A stretch of 64,000 nt of DNA from JAAELZ01 sp965237485 (GCA_965237485.1 CBDEFQ010000004.1:62001-126000), one strand, 5' to 3'. Positions 26,168 through 36,746 are shown, counted from the stretch's first letter. The notes: generated by a model not told the origin, from the sequence alone. A program made the numbers and translations.

Positions 26168-27441
26168 CACTGCTGTCCCGTTAACTTTCACAGCAACGAA
26201 AATTGATTAGGATTAAGGTTTGGGTGATGCATCGGGTCCCCTCGCAACAGTGCCATTAAATCACGTTTTTCAAACAAATTAAGCTGCAATACCCTCAATA
26301 TTTGTTGCATCGTTTTGCCCGCCTTCGACTGCAATTTGATGAACATCAGTATTAGGTAAATACATAACGCAATCCATATTTGGGTCAATACTGCGTTCTT
26401 GCTGGTGCCGATAAATGACTTCACCTTTAAGTTCTGCTTGATCCACTTGAAGAATAATTCCACCTGCCATCTGGCTTTATAAATATCGGCGATAGTTTGA
26501 GCACTGAGCTTAAAGTGGTTGGTTAAAAACACATAATGCTTGCCTGTAGTGGCATCGCGATAACCAATACGGCGTAATCGAATCGAACACTCCTTTGCTG
26601 CTTTGACCCCCGTGAATTCAATCGTTTGATCACTGCTAAGTCCCGTTCCCTTGCGTACACTATGTCGCTTGATAAGGCGGTATGCAGCATTCTTCTTTAA
26701 TCGTGTGACAAAGTATATTCCCTTGTCATTCAATTGCTTATACCAAGCATAGTCGTTGTATCCACGGTCAATAACTACAATGCTGCCTTTCGGGAAAGCT
26801 ACTTTCCTGCCTGCAGTAACATCAGCACATTTACCCTCGGTGATATTAACAAACTCAGGTAAGTAACCATCATGATTCAGGCCTACATGCAGTTTGATTG
26901 CCCCTTTAGTTGATCGAAAGTCTGCCCATGGGAAAACCGATAAGCACAGATCAATGGTAGATGAGTCCAGCGAATACAGGGGATTCTTGAAACGAAAGTT
27001 ATGCCCTGGCGTTTTGCTCTGACAGCGCTTGAGTAATTGAGAGAATAGCGCTTCATAAAGGCTCGAAGGCTTGTTCTCATTGATGCGTGAAAGATTGGAC
27101 CGCGTTAACACGGCACTACCAGGATGATACAAGCGGTGTGATTGAGTGCTGACATTATCAACAATATCACGCAAGCTATGACGGCCAGTCAATTGAGCTA
27201 TAGTCAGGCTCACGAACTGTGACCAACGAGACGCTCTGCGGAATGAACGCCCCGAATGATGTTGAATTGCGAGTGCCTCGAATTCATGTCTCGGAACAAT
27301 TTTGAGTATTTGATTTAGAACGGTATTACAATGTGACATGGTCTGATTTTCCTATTTGATTCAACGGTTTATCGCTAAACGTATTTTATCAAATTGAGAG
27401 AAAATCAGGCCTGTTTCTTTAGTGTTAACGGGACAGCAGTG
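26168..27441 (-). mobile_element. IS-C copy 2 (IS4 family, 1274 bp, complete)
   Basis: CACTGCTGTCCCGTTAAC ends in inverted orientation, with duplication GTGTTGGGT at 26159-26167 and 27442-27450. It is the innermost of three nested layers: IS-C in IS-D in IS-J. Confidence 0.96.
26188..27339 (-). CDS. IS-C transposase copy 2
   Basis: 383 residues, intact, three residues different from copy 1. Same DDE and Y-R-E-K motifs, so this copy should be active if expressed. Confidence 0.93.
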   Translation of the reverse strand: MSHCNTVLNQILKIVPRHEFEALAIQHHSGRSFRRASRWSQFVSLTIAQLTGRHSLRDIVDNVSTQSHRLYHPGSAVLTRSNLSRINENKPSSLYEALFSQLLKRCQSKTPGHNFRFKNPLYSLDSSTIDLCLSVFPWADFRSTKGAIKLHVGLNHDGYLPEFVNITEGKCADVTAGRKVAFPKGSIVVIDRGYNDYAWYKQLNDKGIYFVTRLKKNAAYRLIKRHSVRKGTGLSSDQTIEFTGVKAAKECSIRLRRIGYRDATTGKHYVFLTNHFKLSAQTIADIYKARWQVELFFKWIKQNLKVKSFIGTSKNAVLTQIWIALCIYLILMFIKLQSKAGKTMQQILRVLQLNLFEKRDLMALLRGDPMHHPNLNPNQFSLL

Positions 27442-29198
27442 GTGTTGGGTGCATAAAACGGCCAACGTGCTGAACAAGCTACCTAAATCGGTGCAGCCCA
27501 AAGCAAAAGTAGCTCTGCATAACATTTGGCAGGAAGAAACCAAAGAAGCGGCGCAAAGCGCCTATCAATTATTCATTAAAACCTATCAAGACAAGTATCC
27601 AAAAGCCACGCAGTGCTTGGAAAAAGATCGCGAAGAGTTAATGACGTTCTACTCGTTCCCTGCCAAGCACTGGATGAGCATACGTACTACGAATCCAATT
27701 GAATCAACATTCGCGACTATCCGACACCGTACCAAACGATGCAAGGGATGTCTTAGCCGTGATGGCATGTTAAGTATGATGTTCAAGCTGGGTCAGTGCG
27801 CAGAGAAAAAGTGGAACCGAATACGCGGGTTCGCCTATCTAGCAAAAGTGATTCAAGGGGTTCCATTTAAAGATGGAATAGAGCAAACTAATGACTACTC
27901 AGATCAAACCGAGGCCGCTTGAAGAAAATGCCTCATACACCAGATTCGGGCATAACTCTTGCTAAGGTCCTGGTGGCCAAAGAAACCAAAGCCAATGCCC
28001 AGCAACTGGTGGATTCAGGCCTTCGCAAAGGGGTCATGGTGAATACGGATGGCAATCCAAGCTTGAGAAATCTTGAACGAGTCGATGTCGATTATCAAGT
28101 GGTTTCTGGTGATCCGCAAGCGTGTGATCGGTGGTTACCCTGGGTGCATCGATTTATCTCCAATGCTAAAACCTGGGTCAATGGCACACACCATGGAATA
28201 AAGTATAAACATCTGTCGCGGTATTTGGCTGAATACACCTATCGGTTTAACACACGCCATGACGTGAGTCGATTATTTCATCGTGCGTGAGTGGCTTGTG
28301 CGATCGCTAAACCGGTTCGAGTGTATGCACTTCGGATTACGCAACATTGGGTATGGACTTTTTGTCTAGCAAGTTGACTCATTGTCGTTCCACACGATAT
28401 ATCGATGATTAGCATTAGCCCATTCGTCGTCAATTTCAATCAGAATGGCACTGACTAATCGTAACCAAGCCTCTCGGTTAGGAAAGACTCTGACCAAGCG
28501 GGTTCGCCGCTTAAGTTCTTGTTGAACCGTCCGTTCAATGCGGTTGGAGGTTCGCATTTTCTTTTGGTGTCTATCTGGCAAGGCAAACACATTTAACCCT
28601 TCAGGCACATTGTTTTCTAGCCACTGCGCCAAGTGAGCATGCTTTTCCTGGTACTGGCTCACAAGGACTTTTAGATTAACCTGAGCAGCTGCCATATTGG
28701 ATGCATTCCAAACACTACGCAGCTCACCACCAATGCGCTGCTTGATCTTGTGATTGGGGGCATGATGCATTGCATTCTGCGCCAGATGAAACTGGCAACG
28801 CTGCCAAGGTATACCTGGGAACACTGCCTTTCTAGCGGCTTTTAAGCCACTGTGATCATCACTGACAATAAACTCAATACCATGTATGCCCCGGTCAACC
28901 AAGCCTTTGAGGAACTCTCGCCAGTTAACCTCGGCTTCATTAAGCACCATTGCCGTTCCTAATACGCAACGCCGTCCACAAGGCAATACACCCACCGCAC
29001 TCAACACCGCCATATCAATCACTTGGTGGCCCTCACGCACCTTTTCATAACGCGCATCAAGGATTAGGTAAGAGACTTTACCTGTTGAACAGCGTGCAAA
29101 AATGAACAGTTTCGTGGGTGATCAGCGTACAAAACTGAACACCTTTATTGTTAACTGTCTCGGAGCCATTAATCCGAGGAAACTGTCAGGTGATTTGT

Positions 29199-30866
29199 AT
29201 GCCTATATGTACCAAGATACGACGTTTGTGTTTAGTAGAAGGTCGCAAAGTAAGCGAGGTGTCGCGTGAATTCAATTTATCACGCACCACTATTTATAAA
29301 TATTTAAACAACGCGCCAAGCGAACCTGAATATCAGCGGTCGGTGCCAATAGTCTGTCCGAAGCTGGATAAGTTCAAACCTCAGTTGATCAATTTGCTTG
29401 AAGTGGACGCAGCTCGCTCAGTGCGAGAAAGACGTAATGCAGTTCAACTGTATGAAGAGATTGAGTTGCAAGGGTATCGAGGGGCTTATGACAGCGTTCA
29501 ACGGTTTGTCAAAGCGTGGAAGGATCACTCGCGGTCATGTATTAAACAAGCATTTGTGCCATTGGTTTTTGCACCAGGTGAAGCCTGTCAGTTTGATTGG
29601 TCACATGAACAAGTCATTCTGGGTGGGTTTGGTGTCAAGATCAAACTAGCCCACTTTCGTTTATGTCATTCGCGTAAATCATATCTTAGGGCCTATCCCA
29701 GAGAAACACAGGAGAGGGTGTTTGATGCACATATTCGGGCGTTTGATTTCTTTGAGGGCTTACCTCAGAAGATGATATACGATCACCCTAAGACCATAGT
29801 CAGTGCATTGTTTAACCTAGATAAATCAGTTAAACGCGGAAAAGACATGTAAGCAATTGAAGTGCATAGTGAAATCAAAAAAGTCGCGGTCACCTTTATT
29901 GGTGATAAGGTTTTTTTTGATTTTGCTAGGTGCATCAAGAGCTTGCATGGACTTTCGTGTTTTAACTGATTTATCTAGGTTTAAGGGTAAGCGGCGTGAG
30001 TTTAATCGCCGCTTTCTAAGCCGGATGAATCATTATCTGATTGAACCGATTGCCTGTACACCGGCAGCGGGTTGGGAGAAAGGCCAGGTTGAACGTCAGG
30101 TCGGTGTTATGCGCCAAAGGCTGTTTGTTCCACGGGTGCGCTTTGCTGCTTTAGATGAATTAAACCAATGGCTGGAGCAACGTTGTGCTCGACTTGGTGA
30201 ACGCCCACACCCGACTGACAAATCAAGACTAATTGATGAAGTGTTGCCGAGGAGCAGCCGAGCTTACGTCCCGCGATGGTAGCCTTTGATGGATATTATG
30301 AGCGTTTGGCGCGTGTGCATAAAACCGGTGTGGTGCACTACGACCGCAATCAATACTCCGTACCCTGTCGGTATGTTGGCCAAGCTGTTTCTGTTAGAGC
30401 CTATGCAGATAGGATTAAAGTCGTGGTTGACGATGTGGAAGTGACTTCACATGCTCGCTGTTTCGGTCGTCATCAAATGATCTTTGATCCTTGGCATTAT
30501 CTGCCCGTACTGGAGATTAAACCTGGCGCATTACGCAATGGCGCACCGTTTGTTGATTGGGATTTACCCAAGGCACTGCTAACACTCAAAAAACAGTACC
30601 TCAAACGTGATGGCGGTGACCGAGAGTTTGTACCATTGTTACTATTGATTCACCAGCATGGCTTGGAAACAGTCACGGTGGCCTGTGAGCGGGCATTAGA
30701 TGCCAATACGACTCAGCTATCAGTCATTACCAATTTGGTGCATCGGTTAACGGAACCTGATTCGGCCCAAGTGATGACAATTACCAATGCGCCTGTATTA
30801 GCTGTCCCCTCGGCAGCGAACGTGACCCGCTATGACCCGCTGTGCGCGGAGGTGAGCCATGCTTGA
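29199..30866 (+). pseudogene. istA: IS21-type transposase istA, broken
   Basis: ATG at 29199 (MPICTKIRRLCL) leads into an HTH (GRKVSEVSREFNLSRTTIYKYL), then the rve core (ACQFDWSHEQV with first Asp, EGLPQKMIYDHPKT). The MITE interrupts at ALF|KGKRREF; beyond it EKGQVERQVGVMRQR gives the Glu region. A frameshift near 30260 separates it from the C-terminal DNA-binding part (YYERLARVHKTGVV...VSHA). Two lesions make it inactive. Confidence 0.88.
29816..29979. mobile_element. MITE copy B
   Basis: 164 bp between CCTAGATAAATCAGTTAAA and its inverse. Perfect 5-bp duplication TTTAA at 29811-29815 and 29980-29984; deleting one copy restores the istA frame across the site. The best preserved MITE copy, in opposite orientation to copy A. 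Confidence 0.92.
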
Positions 30867-31612
30867 ACTTGTTGATGATCTTAAAGCCCTTAAACTACAC
30901 GGTATGGCACCATGCTTACCTGAGTTGATAGATTCGCCTCGTCCTAAAGTAACGTTGCAATCTGGGTTAATTAAATTGATGGATGCCGAGCGAACGGACC
31001 GAGAAGTGAGGCGGCTTAACTACCCAATGAAGGTGGCTAAATTCCCTCATCACCGTGATTTACAGCAATTTGACTTTACCCAGAGCGAAGTTGAACCAGC
31101 GCTCATCGAGGATTTGTCTCAGGCTGACTATATGGACAGAGCCCATAACCTCATCTTTGCCGGTGGCACTGGAACAGGCAAAACCCATTTAGCTACGGCC
31201 TTAGGCATTAAAGCCATTCATTCAGGTCATCGGGTTCGGTTTTACAATGTGGTGGACCTGGTTAATCTGCTGATCAAAGAACAGCAGGATGAGAAGCAGG
31301 GGCGGCTAGCACGAATTATGCAACCGTTAAGATGCGGTGATATTCGATGAGCTGGGATATTTACCCTTCCCCGCATCGGGTGGCGCACTATTATTCCACC
31401 TGATCAGCAAGCTATACGAGAAAACCTCCATCGTGTTTACCACCAAGCTTAATGTCAGTGAATGGGTGCAGGTATTTGGCGACGAGAAAATGACCACGGC
31501 TTTGCTCGACAGAGTGACTCATCATTACTCAATTATTGAAACGGGTAACGACTCATATCGATTCAAGCAGTCTAGTGCTAAAGCAAAGCTCAAGACTGTC
31601 ACTAAAAAATAA
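30859..31612 (+). pseudogene. istB: IS21 helper ATPase istB, frameshifted
   Basis: Overlaps the istA stop by 8 bases, as usual in IS21. Walker A GGTGTGKTHLA is followed by a one-base frameshift near 31325-31335, just before Walker B (VIFDELGYLPF). The rest (SGGALLFHLISKLYE...LLDRVTHH) is normal. The ATPase that IstA needs for target capture is therefore not made whole. Confidence 0.9.
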
Positions 31613-32403
31613 CATCGCAAGAAAGCAGGATTGATTCATCAACTCAAGTTTCGCTACGCTTCACTTGAGTTGATGATAAAGAAATATTATTGTATTTAAT
31701 TGTTCAGTTTTACTCGCTGACAGGTGTCCAGTTTTAAACGCTGATTGACAACTTTACCCAACGGACGATCACGCCAGACTTTTAACGCCTCATCCATGCT
31801 CTGGTTAGCCCGTGAGACCGGTGTAGAGGAGATGCTTTCAATACCCATGCTCTGCATGACTTTTTCGACTCGGCGCGTGCTAACGCCCGTCACGTACATT
31901 TCAGCAACGGTCAGCATCATCGCACGTTGGCTGCGTAAGCCGCGTTCTAGCGATTGAGGGTAAAAAGCTTCATCAACGTGTTGAGCGGTCTTTGGGATAC
32001 GCAGATTGAGCGTACCGGCTTGCGTATCGATACGCTTATCTTGGTAGCCATTGGCAAACCCTGGCCGGTCTTGACTATGCTCATAGTGTGATGCGCCTGG
32101 AAACGGCTCTCTTTCAATCTTCATCGCCTCATTGAGCAGTGCGGTGAGCACGGGGCGCATGGCATCGGGGCCTTCTGAGATGTGTGTTCCACTACTACGT
32201 CAAATACGTTATTGTTTGATTGGGTCATTTGGGTGTCTCCAGTATTTTAATTGCTTAAAACAGGGAACGCACAAATGGTTCAACTTACAAGACACCAAGA
32301 TAGAAAATTTGAATAAATCAAAAATTCGAAAAAATTCCCCCTAGGGGGAAAAGGCCATACTGCTCTATCTAATATAAAAGTCCATACCTGAAGTTACAGT
32401 ATC

Positions 32404-33872
32404 TTTTCTCTGTCTCAGGCTGGGCGACATCGAGTGCCAAAATTCTTTTTGTGGCCGTTGGCCATCGATGCCTAAATCTGATGCCACGGGCAGACGTTGA
32501 AAAAGTACATTCTACCGTCGAGCACGTTTGCGGGTTTAGCGGGGATGTCTCAATCCCTGATGTGGACGTTAACGGGATTATTATTACTGTCGGGTTTGAA
32601 GGCTCTGAACAGGCCCAACAATTCAACCTCAAAAATAATCCAATCGAGGGGCTGAAGGCAAAGGCCGGTATACCAGAGGATATTCCTGAATACACGTCTG
32701 CTGTGAGCAAGATTGATGGGCTTGCTGTGCAACTAGATGAGCGGGTGAAAGCTCTATTAAAAGAAGGATCTGCTGAGGAAAAAGCGAAGATTGAGACAGA
32801 GCTGCAGGAGTTAAATGGCAGAACGATTCTCAGAAAATCTCAGGATCAAGTGCTAGGGGAAATTGACCGAAAAAAGAAAATTGCGGCCTATGAGCTATGT
32901 CTGAACGATACAAAAACACAGGGCATCACCTCAAAGAGCACTGCTGTTACGAAAGTTGTCGTGACGGAAAAACTCGAGAAGAATTTTCAGGAAGAACTAA
33001 AAAACCTCAAGTTCAAACAACATGTGAAAGTCAAGCTGACTGACTCGGGCGGTGCTCTAGGAAACTTGTATCACAAGTTGGTATTGACCGGAGTGCGAGG
33101 GGTTGAGGTTGAGTTGCCGCGCGTGGTCAGCGAAGGTGAACAGAGGTGCTTATCAATTGCGGCTTTCTTTGCGGAGTTAAGTACCGCTGATGATCCATCG
33201 GCAATATTGTTCGACGATCCAGTGTCGTCCTTGGACTACAAATGGCGGGACAGCGTGGCCAAACGGCTTGTAGAGGAAGCAAAAAACCGGCAAGTAATGG
33301 TATTCACACATGATGTCGTTTTTCTGCTGCACTTAAAGCAATATGCGGAGGAACAGAAAGTTGACATGCTGAATCAGCATGTCAAACAACTTCCAATAAT
33401 AGGTGCAGGTGTTTGTGCGCAGAAAATGCCATGGATCGCAATGACAGTAAAGAATAGAATTAGTGTATTAAAGGACAAATGGCAAGAAGCGAATAAACTG
33501 TCCCGTGATAGCCACCAGACCCCGTATGAAAAAGAGGTTGCTTTTATTTACGGCCAATTAAGAGAGTCCTGGGAGCGTGGTGTTGAAGAGATATTGTTAG
33601 ATGGTGTCGTTGAGCGTTTCAGAGTTGATGTGCAAACTCGGCAGATTAAAGTGATTGCTGATATTACGCCGGAAGATTGTCAGGCAGTAGAAGGCGGTAT
33701 GACCAAATGCTCTAAATGGCTTTCGGGACACGATCAGGCAGCGGCTGCACCGGAAGAAATACCAAAACCTGACGAACTGAAACAAGATATCGAGGCTCTG
33801 GAGACTTGGAGAAAAGCAATCATCGCGCGGCGGCGGCGCGGATTGTTGCCCGATAATTGTCAGAAACCATGA
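32404..33872 (+). pseudogene. C-terminal half of an SMC/RecF-like AAA ATPase
   Basis: The frame is open from the IS-E boundary to a stop at 33872, about 488 codons. It carries the ABC signature VSEGEQRCLSIAAFF, Walker B AILFDDPVSSLD with D-loop, and the H-loop FTHD, preceded by coiled-coil sequence (about 85-190) and followed by a helical tail ending RRRRGLLPDN. Walker A and the first coiled-coil arm are missing, removed with the 5' half. A GTG at 32451 could start a 473-residue fragment but it could not bind ATP normally. ATPases of this shape occur in defence systems; that role is inference. Confidence 0.7.
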
Positions 33873-34727
33873 ATTTCGGCCACATCTGACGTTTCCAACA
33901 GAAATCGACCTCCTGAGAAGTCACAGGAGCGACGATCTCGATTTAGGCAATAAGTAAACCATAGGCCGAATTTCTCTATTTTGATGCGTCTGTTAGAAGT
34001 AAATAGAACGGTCCGGATTATTAACACATAGTCTGTCCGCTTTAGTTATTGCCGATGAATGAGTGAAGGGCGTAGCCCGTAATGAATTCATCGGCGGCAA
34101 ATTGCGAAGCCCAGTTACGCAACTTTGCTCTTAATCTGTTTTTGTTGCACCAGTATTCCATCGGCTGTGTATCGGCCTAATCGCCTTGGGCCATGATCAA
34201 TCGACAATGAGCCATCAAGGTGGCGCGATACTTTTACTTTAGCTTTGACGTAATGATAGCGGTGTTGATCTTTAGGTAGCTGCAGAGACAGCGTCTCAAA
34301 CTGTACGCTGTTGTCTTTACCCACCACACGCTCGTACTGTTCGCATAGATAATCGTCAAGATCGATGCCCGCAAGCGGCACAAAGGCGCTGCCTTGCTCT
34401 CTAGCTGGATGACTGAATTCTTTATTGTGTCTGGGCATATAATGATCTCTAAGGTATTTATTAGCCGCTTGCATGCCAGTGATACCCATCAACGCAAGCT
34501 CGTTCGGTAATCGCCCTTGGTGTGTGCCAAACGCACGTTCGGAACGGCCTCTGGCTTCAGGAGAATAAGCCGCTATCATGCCAATGCCTAATCTCTTCAT
34601 CGCCAACCCAAATTGAGTTGGGCCATTCTTATCCACCTTGCCGCCAGCCTCAGGCGTATGCCAATAGTGGCTGCCAGAAGTGGACCCGCTTTTTAGGACA
34701 GATGGCTTAGGAGTTATTTTCAGCTGA

Positions 34728-35552
34728 TTAAGCAGCCAATTTCAGGCCGCGACATGGATCATACATCATGTCAGGGACCATGCCCAATGTTTGATGTTTA
34801 CGCTCTTGGTTGTAATAGTTTATCCAGGAGCCAATGCCGTCTTTTGCCTCTTTCATCGATTGGTAGGCTTGCAAATAGACTTCCTCATATTTCACGCTGC
34901 GCCATAAGCGCTCAACAAATACATTGTCACGCCAAGCACCTTTGCCATCCATGCTGATGCGAATACCATTGTCTTTGAGTACACCGGTAAACGCCTCACT
35001 GGTAAATTGCGCACCTTGATCGCTGTTAAAGATATCAGGCTTGCCGTAGTAATGCAGTGCCTCTTCCAAAGCATCTACGCAGAATGCGCTATCCATGCTG
35101 TTGCTAAGCCGCCATGACAGCACTTTACGAGAATACCAATCCATCACAACGGTAAGATAAGCAAAGCCCTTAGGCATCGGGATATAAGTTATATCGGTAC
35201 ACCAAGCTTGATTGGGTTGATTGATGGCCAACCCACCTAGCAGATAAGGATAAATCTTGTGCCCCGCCTTCTTCTTGCTGGTGTTAGGCCTAGGATAGAT
35301 GGCTTTAATGCCCATCTTACGCATTAAGCGTCGCACATGTTTACGGTCAACTCGGTGGCCTACATCTTGCAACACATCACGAATGCGTCTACTGCCAAGA
35401 AAGGGCCGATTGAGGTGAATGCGATCAATCAGATGCATCAGTTCCAAGTCATCCTCATTAGCAGGTGAGGTTTTGTAATAAACATGGGAACGATGAATCT
35501 TCAACAATTTACACTGACGAACTAACGATAGTTTATTGCTTTTATTAATCAT
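34728..35552 (-). CDS. IS-G OrfB, IS3-family integrase-core protein
   Basis: 274 residues: HTH_21-like FLGSRRIRDVLQDVGHRVDRKHVRRLMRK, then rve core with CTDITYIPM, FNSDQGAQFTS and NVFVERLWRSVKYEE. Normally made as an OrfAB fusion by minus-one slippage at T TTT TTA in orfA (GAT TTT TTA). Intact. Confidence 0.93.
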   Translation of the reverse strand: MINKSNKLSLVRQCKLLKIHRSHVYYKTSPANEDDLELMHLIDRIHLNRPFLGSRRIRDVLQDVGHRVDRKHVRRLMRKMGIKAIYPRPNTSKKKAGHKIYPYLLGGLAINQPNQAWCTDITYIPMPKGFAYLTVVMDWYSRKVLSWRLSNSMDSAFCVDALEEALHYYGKPDIFNSDQGAQFTSEAFTGVLKDNGIRISMDGKGAWRDNVFVERLWRSVKYEEVYLQAYQSMKEAKDGIGSWINYYNQERKHQTLGMVPDMMYDPCRGLKLAA

Positions 35553-35572
35553 AGTTTTGCGCTCAGGTCTGT

Positions 35573-35854
35573 TTAACGACCGAGCACTTTTGATAAAAAA
35601 TCGTTTTCCATGGTGATTTCACCGATCTTTGCCTGTAATGATTTAATCTCTGATTCTCGGTTTGGAGATAAGCCTGTGCCTGATGCAAAGACTTCAGCTG
35701 AGCTATCGAGCAATTGTTTCTTCCACTTGACGATAAGATTTGCATTGATGTCATAACGACTAGCAAGATTGCTTAATGTTTCATCACCTTTGATTGCTGC
35801 AAGAGCAACTTTGGCTTTGAATGGTGGGGCATGGTTTCTACGCTTTTTACTCAT
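35573..35854 (-). CDS. IS-G OrfA, helix-turn-helix protein
   Basis: 93 residues, HTH_Tnp_1 type (FKAKVALAAIKGDETLSNLASRYDI) with a C-terminal leucine-zipper-like stretch. Ends 20 bases before the OrfB ATG; the frame overlap contains the T-rich slippery site. Confidence 0.92.
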   Translation of the reverse strand: MSKKRRNHAPPFKAKVALAAIKGDETLSNLASRYDINANLIVKWKKQLLDSSAEVFASGTGLSPNRESEIKSLQAKIGEITMENDFLSKVLGR

Positions 35855-36647
35855 TTTCTGTTCCTCGTTTTGAACAATTATAAAACAGAAAATAACTCCT
35901 TATTTTGGCCTTCAACCTGTCCTAATCATGGGGTCCACTTCAGCCTCGGTCAGAGTAAAACGAACAGAATAGCCCCTTCACCTTAAGTACATCTTTAACC
36001 CCAAGCAAGCTGCTGCGCGTGCCTTCCTCTTCGACAAAGCGCATGGAATAATGCTTATTGGTGGCATCATCCAGGGTGACGATTAAGTCCCAAGACACAT
36101 CAGGTACCCATTGGTGAGTACTGCCATCTTGGTGAATCATCATACCTGGCAAGGCACCAGGTAGACGTTTAATGCGGTGAGGGCCGCGTGTTTTAGATTT
36201 ACGCACCAGGTCTGCGCTTTGTAGCTTATTCTTAACCCAACTGTAGCTACGCTTACCTTGGTGCTCGCGTTGATACCATGTATGGAAGTGGCGCACATTC
36301 CAGCCTTGATAGCGTGTTGAGTATAGGTCTTGTAGCTTGATCATTTCGTCTACGGGTGCCCGCCTGTGTGAGGGCTGATTGAGTCGCTGATCTAACCGCC
36401 CATCCAATCCTGATTCTTCGTACTTATTAATGTACCTACGAAAACTTCGATCACAAACACCCAGTATTGTGGCAGCATCCGCTTGTGATAGTCGTTTAGC
36501 TTGATAAGCTTCATATGCTTCTTCAAATCTCATCTGTTTTACCTTATTTAGAAATGCTATCTGGCTCATCTCACTTCCCAAAAGGGAGGAGGATAAATCC
36601 GGACAGTTTATTTGCTAATTATCAGGACAGATAATTTACTTGTAACA

Positions 36648-36746
36648 ATAGGCAACACTGCGCTAGTAGTGCTAGAACAAGGCTTATACAATGGAATGCC
36701 TTCCCCTTTGTCGGCAAAATGTCTGCTTCGCAACAGCACCCAATAA
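36648..36746 (+). pseudogene. 3' remnant of an unrecognised gene
   Basis: Directly after IS-B the frame reads IGNTALVVLEQGLYNGMPSPL, then SAKCLLRNSTQ and TAA at 36744-36746, overlapping the MFS start by 28 bases. The composition is protein-like and the overlap resembles an operon junction, so IS-B probably cut off an upstream partner of the transporter gene. I cannot name the family. Confidence 0.4.

Larger units (their letters stand above)
25383..27922 (+). pseudogene. IS-D transposase (IS256 family) split by IS-C
   Basis: Pieces 25383-26167 and 27451-27922 join to 1257 bp, exactly the length of the intact copy at 59950-61206. Motifs WADGIHSGLRGDEGR, GIGDGALGFWNALEE and TTNPIESTFATIRHRTKR give the IS256-type Asp, Asp and Glu. 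Apart from IS-C it is undamaged, so the split is recent. Confidence 0.92.
25282..27958 (+). mobile_element. IS-D copy A (IS256 family) carrying IS-C
   Basis: Ends GAGTTATGCC(T/C)GAA, inverted on the far side. The 9-bp duplication TTGCTAAGG is intact at 25273-25281 and 27959-27967 and lies in the IS-J transposase gene (AGFAK|VLVAK). Without IS-C it is 1394 bp, equal to copy B. Confidence 0.95.
24727..28289 (+). pseudogene. IS-J: degenerate IS1595-family transposase, split by IS-D
   Basis: MEFRMFYERYTSERFFSEII opens the frame, followed by a zinc-ribbon (CPHCQC ... CTACRHQIRVRAGT) and KTPLLIWVKALFYVMQGKRGMSA, typical of the IS1595 (ISXO2-like) family. It was already dead before IS-D arrived: at least two frameshifts (near 24830 and 24895) and a TAA for Glu after RTAL. 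The core continues beyond IS-D at 27968 (VLVAKETKANAQQLVDSG, MVNTDGN, WVNGTHHGIKYKHL). The far inverted repeat is lost at IS-E copy b. Confidence 0.82.
29083..31750 (+). mobile_element. IS-I (IS21 family), interrupted by a MITE
   Basis: TGT...ACA ends with repeated CAGCGT(G/A)(C/A)AAAA(A/C)TGAAC blocks at the left (29083-29145) and similar blocks at the right, as in IS21 elements. 8-bp duplication ACTTTACC at 29075-29082 and 31751-31758. Without the MITE and its duplication it is 2499 bp, carrying istA and istB. Confidence 0.92.
28366..32160 (-). pseudogene. IS-E transposase copy b split by IS-I
   Basis: Pieces 31759-32160 and 28366-29082 join to 1119 bp. Otherwise intact. Minor variants (FANGYQ, EAFYPQ, NASNMAAA) distinguish it from copies a, c and d. 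Confidence 0.88.
28335..32403 (-). mobile_element. IS-E copy b carrying IS-I
   Basis: Standard IS-E ends. Without IS-I and its 8-bp duplication the length is 1393 bp. Flanks TGCACTTCG (end of IS-J) and TTTTCTCTG (AAA ATPase gene) do not match, so this copy also joins two formerly separate loci. Confidence 0.93.
34676..35942 (-). mobile_element. IS-G copy 1 (IS3 family, 1267 bp, complete)
   Basis: Ends TGAAGTGGACCCC (orfA side, 35942) and AGAAGTGGACCCG (orfB side, 34676). 3-bp duplication GCC at 34673-34675 and 35943-35945. Same length as copy 2. Confidence 0.93.
34115..36581 (-). pseudogene. IS-B transposase split by IS-G
   Basis: Pieces 35946-36581 and 34115-34675 join to 1197 bp, the length of the intact copy 1. 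The break lies between SDRG and SHYWHTPEA, next to the second catalytic Asp. Few substitutions (LSQADAA, GRLDQRLNQ, GMMIHQDG). Confidence 0.88.
33991..36647 (-). mobile_element. IS-B copy 2 carrying IS-G
   Basis: TGTTAGAAGTAAAT at 33991 and TGTTACAAGTAAAT inward from 36647. Without IS-G and its 3-bp duplication it is 1387 bp. No target duplication: left flank is spacer after the AAA gene, right flank is the end of an unknown gene. Confidence 0.85.

Noticed and set aside
18059..32403. Two inverted IS-E copies flanking the restriction module as a composite transposon
   Set aside because: Neither copy has a target duplication, and their outer flanks do not match each other, so movement as a unit is not supported.
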